From: Lycium barbarum
Taxonomy: Eukaryota; Streptophyta; Magnoliopsida; Solanales; Solanaceae
Direction of reading: 5' to 3'
DNA: 64,000 nucleotides
Assembly (NCBI RefSeq): GCF_019175385.1
Contig: NC_083337.1
Span: forward strand, 19,391,885 to 19,455,884
Shown: piece by piece, positions 23,886-33,783 of the stretch
How the letters are laid out: the number at the start of each line of letters is the position of its first letter
Numbering within the stretch: position 1 is the first letter of the stretch
Notes under the pieces: model-generated
The model's input: only the letters and a program-made list of their open reading frames with translations
The model's database searches: none
Told to the model about the DNA's origin: nothing
Made by a program: the position numbers and the translations under genes

Positions 23886-23957
23886 TACCTGCGGGCATGA
23901 AACACAGCCCCCGAAGAAACGGGGGTCAGTACGGGAGAAGTACTGAGTATGTAAAGC
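23886..23957 (-). other. LTR hairpin module, C left LTR (right copy 32119-32189)
   Basis: Minus strand hairpin 1: TCAGTAC/GTACTGA, loop TTCTCCC. The right copy carries a G-to-A change at about 32142 that breaks one pair. Hairpin 2 has CCCCC/GGGGG. Hairpin 3 has CTGTG/CGCAG with a T-G pair. Confidence 0.68.
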
Positions 23958-26041
23958 AGAAGGTACAGAAATCACAAACATAGCTGGAGTCAGAAAGAAC
24001 AAACACACCAACATCACAAACAAAGCAAACCTGTGCGGGAGGCGAACGTACAAATGCAAATCAAATCATGTATAGGGTTTAGGAACGTGGTCACCCCCCG
24101 AAGCTGGTGCCACAACACATCATAACTCCAGAAGTTTTCAAATCTCCGTACAGTCTCCAGACACATCATATCACACACACATCCCATCATCAGAACATAT
24201 CAAATGCCATATCACATCATAACTCCATAAACGGTAACCGGCCCTATGGCGAGGCCTCGGAAACCGTAACACATCATAACTCCCGAATATATTATAGCGC
24301 GCACGATCACAAAGTCGGCCCGGGTACCGACGAACGAAGTCATAGCAGACAGCACGAACAGGGTAGTGCCGAAACCATATGCATATTAAAAATAATTTGT
24401 CGGACTCAACATATCGTTTACATATAGATAGATACTGACGCCAGAAGGCTCGGAGTAGGAATCGAATTGATAAAAGTAGGCATATAAAGGTTACGAAGTT
24501 CCAAACTGTCAAATTCGTAAGAAAACTGTTCATAAGTCATTTTTCCGGAATTCTCACATCATCCCAAAGTACAGAACATGCATTAATGGCATAGGAAGTT
24601 TCAAACACATCCTTGAGTCATAAACAGAAGATTGCGAATCATAACAGACACAAGCGAATCAAACAAACCGAATAAGGGGAGCCTCGGGGCTCGCGGGCCC
24701 ACCTCGGGTCAAATTGAGGCGGCGGACACAAATCACAGACTTTCGGCTCCATAGAGCCATCTACGAAAGTTTCGAAGGGTTTCGGACACAACAGCACAAG
24801 TTATGGAGGTACGAACATTCTTTTAACCAAAAGTGACAAAAAGGGGTTCAATCGCGCTGAGTGAATAGTGCTCGAACTTGAACTTCGATTTCCAAGAGCA
24901 GGGTTATTCCCGAGATTCCGAAATTTACCTAATGGGTCTAGGACATGCCAAAAGAATGAGAGGTAGGCTTTACATACCTGGTTGGCGCCTTACGCTCCTC
25001 AAATCGCAATTCCCGTTTCGTCCAGAAACTGCAAATGGTCACTTTTACCAGTTACTATTCATGAGAATTAACATTTTAGTCTTTGGGCTATATTTGGCTA
25101 CCGAAATTTCGGCAGCACTTCCCCTATAAATCTAACACCCCCGAGACTTAGCTCGGCTCAAAATACAACAACAACAACAGCCCAAACATCATTAAACCAT
25201 ACAAACCACAACCATATTACATTAACTTCGAAATTTCACTTTAATACATAAGTTGGCAAATTCTTGATTCAACTTCAAAATTCCAAATTTATTTTCACAT
25301 TAGTCCATTCATTCACTCATTCTCAATTATTCAAACACACTACATACAAGTTCCAAATCACATACAAACATCCCCAAAGTTCACTACTTTCCAATTTTCA
25401 TTCAAAACACCAAAAGTTACGACGAACGTTCTAACTTGCGTCGTTTCATTCCAAACTCATTATCATCAACCATAAATCATATATATACTATGATATACAT
25501 AAATATACCGGAGGCATACACTTTCCGATAACGTCCGAAATTATTTTCTAACACCAACTCAATTCTTTAATCAATCCTTGACAACATAATGATCACAACA
25601 ACACCTTATTCAAACTTAACAAGCTCAAATTCTTATGCCTTGCACCACATGGAACTCACGGCCAAACACACCCTTTTTACACACACACCATGCACAAACA
25701 CAACACCATTCCAAAATCTTCATGCTAATTCAATCACTAACACATATATCTCCATTTCATAACATAAAAACATTGAAATCTTACCTCTTTCTTTAAATTC
25801 CGATTCGCCGCAAACGTCGTCCTCTCGTCAAACTAGTTGTACCACCACGAAGAGCACCTCGAACCCATCAATTATTCTAAAGAGGCTAAGTATTTGGATT
25901 AGAAACAAAGGCCAAGATTTTTTTTTTCTTTCAAGGGTTCTCGGCCGAGAGCCTTGATGAATGCCCCTTTTTTTTTTTTTTTTGTTTTGATCTCAACTCT
26001 TGATAACTTCTAAAGGTTGGCATGATATATATCCAAAATAG

Positions 26042-26066
26042 GAGTCATGTGCATAGCACATGACTC
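26042..26066 (-). promoter_or_regulatory. CATGTG/CACATG dyad near the TATA box, C left LTR
   Basis: Perfect 11-bp arms GAGTCATGTGC and GCACATGACTC around a 3-base centre. The right-LTR copy is at 30002-30026, followed by TATATAT at 30037-30043. Confidence 0.65.
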
Positions 26067-26349
26067 TTTAAAAGTGGCCTTGGGCCTCACTTGGCCGTCC
26101 ACTCTCCATGTTTTGGGCCTCCATTTTTTTGTATTCAATTTTTCTTGGCCCGATTCATTAAAAGTCCCGTTTTGTAATTCCCGAAACTAATTTCCGAAGT
26201 TCCAAATTTACCCTCGGCCTTCCCCGACGTCTTAACATTAATAACTCCATAACCAACATATTCATATTCACCAAAATCAAAATATTTCCTCAACACACAA
26301 ATCTTCTTTATTTCTTGATTTCCCGTTATACGAAAATACGGGACAAAAG

Positions 26350-26361
26350 TGGTATTAGAGC
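26350..26361 (+). other. Primer binding site of C
   Basis: TGGTATTAGAGC, one mismatch to the initiator tRNA-Met site, four bases after the reversed LTR. Its orientation agrees with gag and the right LTR, so the left LTR is the inverted part. Confidence 0.88.
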
Positions 26362-26555
26362 GGTTTGTCCTCGGAATGTCTACAGGCCGTGTCTAGTAGA
26401 GTCTTGTTTATCGATGTGTTGTGCACCACATCTATAAACAGGAAGCTACAGGACATCTAGGATGTTGTGTTGCCCTTTCTTTGGAATCTTAGATCGTGCG
26501 ATAGAGCTGTGTTGTTAGGGTCATTCTGATCTGACCCGTTGTTGTGTTTGCAGTG

Positions 26556-28028
26556 ATGCCTCCGAAGAAGGCAACGGCGGCCCAGAAGGGCAAGACGAAG
26601 GTGGGAGAGACCAGTCAGGCACAACGGGCTACTCGGGCTCGTGTTTATGATTTGCCTGAGGTTACACCTCATTCTGAGGGGTCTGCTACACCCCCATTAG
26701 TACAGCCTGGAGCGGGACCTTCAGCAGCTCCAGAGGTCCGTGTACCCGCTCCTGAGACTCCAGCTTCTCAGCCAGGGGCGGAGGATAGGACCCTGAGGGA
26801 GGCTGTACAGTTGTTGACCACGATTGTAGCCGGACAGGCTCGCAGACGCGGGCGGAGGGACGATGATGATGAGGACAGGCGGGACAGCCTGAGAGTTCGG
26901 GAGTTCTTGTTATGCGGCCCTCCAGAGTTTTTCGGGTCTAAGCCCGACGAGGACCCCCATGACTTCATTCGGGGGATGCGGCGTGCATTAGACTTGGTCA
27001 GGGCGTCAGAGACCGAGTCGGTTGAGCTAGCTTCGCATAGACTTCGGGATGTTGCCGCGCATTGGTATGAGACTTGGGAGCTATCCCGGGGTGAGGGTGC
27101 TCCTCCAGCTATGTGGGATCAGTTTGTGACTGCTTTCACCCGCCACTTTCTGCCCCCAGAGTTACGACGGGAGCGAGCTGATCGGTTTTTGCATCTGCAG
27201 CAGAGAGGTCGGAGCGTCCGTGAATATAATTTGGAGTTTGATTCCCTGGCCCGGTATGCCCCCGCCGTGGTGGCAGATATGACAGATCGGATGCATAGAT
27301 ATGTTATGGGGCTGGATCGTTACTTGATTGACGGGTGTATGGCGGTGTCATTGCAGACAGATATGGACATTGCCCGTCTACAGGCCTACGCCCAGGGGAT
27401 GGAGAACCGGCACCGAGCAGATCGGCCCAGCCGAGAGTATGATGGGAGACGGCCCAAGAGGGCCAGATCAGCGGGGCATTTTGGAGATTCTCGGGGCGGG
27501 CAGCCTCAGTATCAGTCCAGTGGGTACATTCCTCCGTCAGGCCGGGACACACAGTCTGTTGGTAAGAGGTTTGATGGAGCAGGACCGTCCAGGGCAGACC
27601 AGAGTTCCAGAGCCCCAGGTCCTCAGGTGAGCAGGGGTCCCAGTCAGTCTAGGCCACCCATACCCCAGTGTTCGTATTGTGGAAGATCGCACCCAGGTGA
27701 GTGCTTCAGGGCCACAGGGGCCTGTTTTGCTTGCGGCCGCCAGGGCCATATCATGCGGGATTGTCCGTGGGCAGGCGGTTCCGGCAGCGCAGCACCGCCG
27801 ATGAGATCCGTTGCTGGTTCGTCATCTACCCCTTCGGCCACGCGCTCTACGGGGCGAGGTATGCCAGCACCAGCGGGCCGCGGTAGAGGCCGTGGTGGGG
27901 CTTCAGATTCTAGCGGTCCCTCGAACCGCATCTACGCTTTGACTGGTCATCGGGACCCAGAGGCACCCCAAGACACAGACCCAGGTATACTACTAACCCT
28001 TTTGTTTAATGAATATGTGCAATGGTAG
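26556..28028 (+). CDS. gag: Element C Gag polyprotein, intact frame
   Basis: Capsid and nucleocapsid precursor that packages element RNA. The ATG at 26556 is chosen because MPPKKATAAQKGK is shared with E; the longer frame begins with GTG. 490 codons: basic, Pro/Ala-rich N-terminus; a retrotransposon Gag core at about residues 110-290 (FFGSKPDEDPHDFIRGMRRA, YAPAVVADMTDRMHRYVMGL); an Arg/Gln/Ser-rich linker; two zinc knuckles near residues 372-402 (CSYCGRSHPGEC, then the canonical CFACGRQGHIMRDC). It ends at TGA or TAG-equivalent after YVQW with no protease or RT downstream. A TTTGCAG just upstream of the ATG resembles a splice acceptor. The inverted left LTR leaves it without a promoter from its own 5' LTR. 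Confidence 0.93.
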   Translation: MPPKKATAAQKGKTKVGETSQAQRATRARVYDLPEVTPHSEGSATPPLVQPGAGPSAAPEVRVPAPETPASQPGAEDRTLREAVQLLTTIVAGQARRRGRRDDDDEDRRDSLRVREFLLCGPPEFFGSKPDEDPHDFIRGMRRALDLVRASETESVELASHRLRDVAAHWYETWELSRGEGAPPAMWDQFVTAFTRHFLPPELRRERADRFLHLQQRGRSVREYNLEFDSLARYAPAVVADMTDRMHRYVMGLDRYLIDGCMAVSLQTDMDIARLQAYAQGMENRHRADRPSREYDGRRPKRARSAGHFGDSRGGQPQYQSSGYIPPSGRDTQSVGKRFDGAGPSRADQSSRAPGPQVSRGPSQSRPPIPQCSYCGRSHPGECFRATGACFACGRQGHIMRDCPWAGGSGSAAPPMRSVAGSSSTPSATRSTGRGMPAPAGRGRGRGGASDSSGPSNRIYALTGHRDPEAPQDTDPGILLTLLFNEYVQW

Positions 28029-28302
28029 GTTTGTACCTCAGTATTATGCGATATTCTTTTTGTGTGTGTCAGTAAAGGTAGGGTAAGGATCTGAATTAAT
28101 GAAAATATCCGAGGCAGTTATCTGTACATGTGGGAGGAAAATATATATGGGATTTGGAAGGCTAGAACGATAGACCACACCGCCAGAAAAGCAAACGACC
28201 TCTTTGGGTCAGAGTGGGACCCGCTACGAAAAATTTCCGAAAGATTTGCTAAGACCCCGTTTGGCCAAAAAAATTGCGTGAAAAAGGTCGTGCAGGGCAA
28301 TT

Positions 28303-28404
28303 GATGGAATTATACCAGCCCTAGCGCATCAAAATGCGTGAAAGTTTCGGGGTTAAGCGTGCTCAAGCCAGAGTAATTTTGGGATGGGTGACCCCCTGGG
28401 AAGT
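28303..28404 (+). other. 5S rRNA-like segment in C internal region
   Basis: From GATGGAATTATACCAGC to CCTGGGAAGT the segment follows the plant 5S rRNA sequence as I recall it. Box A-like AAGCGTGCTCAAGCC, intermediate element GAGTAA and box C-like GGATGGGTGACC then CCTGGGAAGT are in the correct order and spacing. The 3' half matches at roughly 80 percent by eye; the 5' half is weaker. It is not a functional 5S gene (changed middle, no 5' GGATGCGATC). The same segment occurs in E at 46834-46934 on its sense strand. Confidence 0.8.
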
Positions 28405-28866
28405 AATGCAAAATTTTGCACAAGTGCAAGTATGATTTATGTAAATGAAAATTTGGGGTAACCAAAAGGTAAATAGACTGTGCGTGGAATAATTAGTGCC
28501 CTTTCGGGAGTCGCGCGGAACGAGGCGGACTAAATGGGCACAAAGAAAAGGGTACAACACCTCTTGGGAAATTGAACGAATTTGAATAACAGCCAGAGAT
28601 GTTCGCCAGTAAGGTATGAGTAAACGTGTGTATGTGTGTGTGTATGATTTTCATTCAGTGCCAGGTGGGTTGAGAGCCGAGCCCCGGAAACTGATGTTGT
28701 GATAAATAAAAGATAAGCAGTGTGAGTAATTGGAATCTTTGAAGGAGTTGGTACGTAAGACGCAAGGTAAATTGTGTGACGACTTGGTGAGTGAGTTTGC
28801 AAATAAAGGGAATTATCATGAATTATTGAAGCCTTAATAGGAATGATTTGATCTTAAATTGACATC

Positions 28867-29400
28867 CTATCTGTGGCGCTTTTGCACTTCCGAGTCTGAT
28901 GAGGCTCTACCTAGTACACCTCTGTACTTCTGCGCTCGACTAGGTTCCCGTCCGATGAACCTTTTGTGCGCTTTGATTCCGAATCCGTTTCTGTCTGGCG
29001 CACCTCTGTGGGTCTGACTCTGGATATAAATCCGTCTGATATGCTTCGATGCGTTTGATTTTGACCGCGTGTGTGTTTGATACCCTTCGGTTTGTCTGAT
29101 CACGATTCGGTATGAAACCACTCTGTATGTTTGCTTCTGAATTCGGGTCTGTTCGATATGATTCCGTACGACTGGCTTTGATTGTGAATCTGTTTGGTAT
29201 ATCTTAGTGTGTCTGATTCTGCCTACGAGTTCGTTTGATACGCCTTTATACGTCTGATTTCGATCTCAGATGTGTCTGATATGCTTCCGTACCTTCGATG
29301 TTGACTACGAATCCAACCGCCATAGTTGAGTATGTCTGCTTCCGATTATGAACCCGTTCGGTTTTAGTTCTGAATCTGTTGGGCATGAAGTGTCTGATAT
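28867..29400 (+). repeat. Degenerate ~40-bp tandem array rich in TCTGAT, C
   Basis: Units of about 39-42 bp begin with GTCTGATAYGCTTC- or GTTTGATACCC-like sequence (for example near 29034, 29075, 29155, 29237 and 29273). Units are strongly diverged. Non-coding; E carries the counterpart at 45770-46200. Confidence 0.65.
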
Positions 29401-29680
29401 GAAGTAAAGTGAGATTACGACGATGTGGTAAGGAAACTCAGGAGTGTGAAAAGAAGATGATATTGACGATGATGTCTGGGAAGCGTCCGTCCCTTACAAG
29501 AATATAGTGCAGAGTTCGGTGATTGCGTAAAGTATGAGAAAATGTATTATGGAGGTATTTGGGTCAGTGATGTGAAAAATCTACCCCAAGTATTTGTAAA
29601 GGAGCCATGTCGGAGAAATCAATAAAGGACAACTATCAAAAGAACCCCCCAGAGTTGTACGACACCCATGAGGTCGATTC

Positions 29681-29717
29681 AACATTCGAGGACGAATGTT
29701 CTTAAGGGGGGGGAGAA
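29681..29717 (+). other. Hairpin and polypurine tract of C
   Basis: Hairpin 29681-29700 (AACATTCG/CGAATGTT, loop AGGA) followed by the purine tract TTAAGGGGGGGGAGAA at 29702-29717, then the LTR TG at 29718. Confidence 0.85.
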
Positions 29718-32700
29718 TGTTATGTCCCGTATTTTCGTATAACGGGAAATCAAGAAATAAAGAAGATTTGTGTGTTGAGGAAATATTTTGATTTTGGTGA
29801 ATATGAATATGTTGGTTATGGAGTTATTAATGTTAAGACGTCGGGGAAGGCCGAGGGTAAATTTGGAACTTCAGAAATTAGTTTCGGGAATTACAAAACG
29901 GGACTTTTAATGAATCGGGCCAAGAAAAATTGAATACAAAAAAATGGAGGCCCAAAACATGGAGAGTGGACGGCCAAGTGAGGCCCAAGGCCACTTTTAA
30001 AGAGTCATGTGCTATGCACATGACTCCTATTTTGGATATATATCATGCCAACCTTTAGAAGTTATCAAGAGTTGAGATCAAAACAAAAAAAAAAAAGAGA
30101 AGGGGCATTCATCAAGGCTCTCGGCCGAGAACCCTTGAAAGAAAAAAAAAAAAAAATCTTGGCCTTTGTTTCTAATCCAAATACTTAGCCTCTTTAGAAT
30201 AATTGATGGGTTCGAGGTGCTCTTCGTGGTGGTACAACTAGTTTGACGAGAGGACGACGTTTGCGGCGAATCGGAATTTAAAGAAAGAGGTAAGATTTCA
30301 ATGTTTTTATGTTATGAAATGGAGATATATGTGTTAGTGATTGAATTAGCATGAAGATTTTGGAATGGTGTTGTGTTTGTGCATGGTGTGTGTGTAAAAA
30401 GGGTGTGTTTGGCCGTGAGTTCCATGTGGTGCAAGGCATAAGAATTTGAGCTTGTTAAGTTTGAATAAGGTGTTGTTGTGATCATTATGTTGTCAAGGAT
30501 TGATTAAAGAATTGAGTTGGTGTTAGAAAATAATTTCGGACGTTATCGGAAAGTGTATGCCTCCGGTATATTTATGTATATCATAGTATATATATGATTT
30601 ATGGTTGATGATAATGAGTTTGGAATGAAACGACGCAAGTTAGAACGTTCGTCGTAACTTTTGGTGTTTTGAATGAAAATTGGAAAGTAGTGAACTTTGG
30701 GGATGTTTGTATGTGATTTGGAACTTGTATGTAGTGTGTTTGAATAATTGAGAATGAGTGAATGAATGGACTAATGTGAAAATAAATTTGGAATTTTGAA
30801 GTTGAATCAAGAATTTGCCAACTTATGTATTAAAGTGAAATTTCGAAGTTAATGTAATATGGTTGTGGTTTGTATGGTTTAATGATGTTTGGGCTGTTGT
30901 TGTTGTTGTATTTTGAGCCGAGCTAAGTCTCGGGGGTGTTAGATTTATAGGGGAAGTGCTGCCGAAATTTCGGTAGCCAAATATAGCCCAAAGACTAAAA
31001 TGTTAATTCTCATGAATAGTAACTGGTAAAAGTGACCATTTGCAGTTTCTGGACGAAACGGGAATTGTGATTTGAGGAGCGTAAGGCGCCAACCAGGTAT
31101 GTAAAGCCTACCTCTCATTCTTTTGGCATGTCCTAGACCCACTAGGTAAATTTCGGAATCTCGGGAATAACCCTGCTCTTGGAAATCGAAGTTCAAGTTC
31201 GAGCACTATTCACTCAGCGCGATTGAACCCCTTTTTGTCACTTTTGGTTAAAAGAATGTTCGTACCTCCATAACTTGTGCTGTTGTGTCCGAAACCCTTC
31301 GAAACTTTCGTAGATGGCTCTATGGAGCCGAAAGTCTGTGATTTGTGTCCGCCGCCTCAATTTGACCCGAGGTGGGCCCGCGAGCCCCGAGGCTCCCCTT
31401 ATTCGGTTTGTTTGATTCGCTTGTGTCTGTTATGATTCGCAATCTTCTGTTTATGACTCAAGGATGTGTTTGAAACTTCCTATGCCATTAATGCATGTTC
31501 TGTACTTTGGGATGATGTGAGAATTCCGGAAAAATGACTTATGAACAGTTTTCTTACGAATTTGACAGTTTGGAACTTCGTAACCTTTATATGCCTACTT
31601 TTATCAATTCGATTCCTACTCCGAGCCTTCTGGCGTCAATATCTATCTATATGTAAACGATATGTTGAGTCCGACAAATTATTTTTAATATGCATATGGT
31701 TTCGGCACTACCCTGTTCGTGCTGTCTGCTATGACTTCGTTCGTCGGTACCCGGGCCGACTTTGTGATCGTGCGCGCTATAATATATTTGGGAGTTATGA
31801 TGTGTTACGGTTTCCGAGGCCTCGCCATAGGGCCGGTTACCGTTTATGGAGTTATGATGTGATATGGCATTTGATATGTTCTGATGATGGGATGTGTGTG
31901 TGATATGATGTGTCTGGAGACTGTACGGAGATTTGAAAACTTCTGGAGTTATGATGTGTTGTGGCACCAGCGTCGGGGGGTGACCACGTTCCTAAACCCT
32001 ATACATGATTTGATTTGCATTTGTACGTTCGCCTCCCGCACAGGTTTGCTTTGTTTGTGATGTTGGTGTGTTTGTTCTTTCTGACTCCAGCTATGTTTGT
32101 GATTTCTGTACCTTCTGCTTTACATACTCAGTACTTCTCCCATACTGACCCCCGTTTCTTCGGGGGCTGTGTTTCATGCCCGCAGGTACAAAAGCTCGTT
32201 TGGGTGGTCCTCCAGTTTAGGCTACTCATTCTGCTGTGTTGGAAAGCTCCCCTTGATCCGGAGCCTACTTTTGGTACATATCTTTTGTTGTGTCTGTATT
32301 CTGTATATTTGGATGAGTGGGTACGGCGGGGCCCTGTCCCGTCCTATGTTCTTATGTTCTGTTTTGTCTAGAGGCCTGTAGTCAGATTTGTGGGTCGTGG
32401 GTCCGGTGTGTTTGCATGGGAGTCTGTTTTGCATTCTTAAGCGGCCCGTACGCTGCTATGGCCTAGTCGGCCTCTGAGTTTGTATGTATGTGTATGTACT
32501 TGGGGGCGATGTGCATTCCGCCACCCTTCTGATGTGTGTGTGTGAAATTTGGCGATGTATATTCCGCCTCCTTTCTGATTTGTGATTTGTCTGATCTGTA
32601 CGGGCGACTGCTTAGGATAAGTGTTCGGTAGAGATCTGATTACGATGTTGAGTTCGAATAACGTACGTTGAGTTTGGTCGAGTCTGATTACGATGATCTG

Positions 32701-32766
32701 GGTGTGAGTTCGTTTGGGGTGTCCCGGAAGGGCACCAGTCGCGGCCCACGGGGCTGGGTCGTGACA
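29718..32766 (+). repeat. Element C right LTR
   Basis: TGTTATGTCCCG to GGGTCGTGACA, 3049 bp, with TATATAT at 30037-30043. Open frames inside it (31541-31903, 32015-32371) mirror those of the left arm and have no protein motif. Confidence 0.93.
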
Positions 32767-33783
32767 TATTGTTATTACTCATGAATCAAGAACATGTTTG
32801 CAAAACTATGACAAGTTATCTCATGAAACCATGTTTACAAGTTATTTCATGAAATCATGATTACAAGTTATTTCACAAACATCATGGGCTTCTTAGCCAA
32901 CTATATTATGTTCATGTTTTGGGAATTGCTTAGTTAACCGAGAAGGCTCAGATAGCCTGAAACTACGTAGCCACCGTAGGATAAGGGTTGTCAGCAAGGA
33001 GGCAACACCTTCATTATGCAGTTTGGATCCTTACATGCTTATTATTACTTAAATCTCATATCCATGGCAAGGTTGTGAGTGTTCTGCTGGTAGGACGCAA
33101 GTACCAGACCATGTTGTCGGTTATACTATAGCATTCCCTACGTTACAAGTAGTTTTACATACAAGTATTTCTATTGATTTACTGTTTTAAGACTTTACTC
33201 ACGTTTCATGCTCATGTTCAAGTTACATTCAGTTTCAGTTCATGTCCGATATCTATGTTGTGCCATGTTCTTCATTTCAGCAGGTTTTACATACTAGTAC
33301 TATTCACCATGTACTAACGTCCCGTTTGCCCGGGGCCTGCACTTCACGGTGCAGATACCGGTTTTTCAGGAGCATACATTTGCGCAGTAGGATCACCTCA
33401 TTTATCAGCTTATTAATGAGCCCCACTCCTATCGGGGTTCAACATAGAGTCTGCATTAGTATTCAGTTTATGGTAGTCCAGGGCCATGTCCTGATAGTTA
33501 GTATTCAGACATGTTTTAGAGGTTTCATAGACAGATGTTAGTTCACAGAGTCAGTTGTGCTTTCATGTTTGCAGACTATTATGTTTTCATGATATTTCAT
33601 GCTATGAGAAAATTTCAAGACTTTATTCCGCAAATTACATTTTCTTGATTCATTTAAATTGCATCATATAGATTATGTTATTTTGATGCCCATGTTGACA
33701 AGCAAGCCATGAGGTTCGCTCGGACACATGCAAGCAAGGCCCGAGTGCCGTGTTACTCCCAGACCATGGTTCGGGGCGTGACA

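Larger units (their letters stand above)
23308..26345 (-). repeat. Element C left LTR, inverted
   Basis: 3038 bp, reverse complement of 29718-32766 with few differences (for example at 24095 against 31970-31972, and in the T runs near 25920 and 25970). Its TATA and dyad (26042-26066) point left, so its promoter faces away from gag. Confidence 0.93.
23308..32766 (+). mobile_element. Element C: gag-only LTR retrotransposon with inverted LTRs
   Basis: TSD tattg at 23303-23307 and 32767-32771 shows one insertion into B LTR 2. The right LTR (29718-32766) is in normal plus orientation after a plus-strand polypurine tract. The left LTR (23308-26345) is the same sequence reversed, directly followed by a plus-strand primer site and gag. 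The left copy lacks the five terminal bases (the complement of TGTTA) where it meets the primer site, at a shared GACA. The arms differ at scattered single bases and in homopolymer lengths, so they are not a copied read. gag is intact; there is no pol. Confidence 0.92.
22163..33783 (+). repeat. Element B LTR 2 (middle, hybrid, split by C)
   Basis: The B sequence is 22163-23307 plus 32772-33783, about 2157 bp. Its left part matches LTR 3, including the shared 22-bp deletion. Its right end matches LTR 1 at the sites corresponding to 33680, about 33697 and about 33763. This is the pattern expected of a crossover product. Confidence 0.9.

Noticed and set aside
24107..24533. Paired open frames on both strands in the C arms (also 31541-31967)
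   Set aside because: Mirror images of the same LTR sequence, overlapping on opposite strands, with no domain.
27304..27931. Antisense and other-frame ORFs within the C gag
   Set aside because: Shadows of GC-rich gag codons; no independent motif.
28303..28404. Functional 5S rRNA gene
   Set aside because: The 5' start and the middle are too diverged, there is no terminal T run at the gene end, and the segment sits inside a retroelement. Annotated as 5S-like only.
23308..32766. Assembly artefact creating a false palindrome
   Set aside because: The arms differ at scattered single bases and in homopolymer length, matching TSDs flank the element, and the spacer holds a unique intact gag. Raw-read confirmation is still needed.
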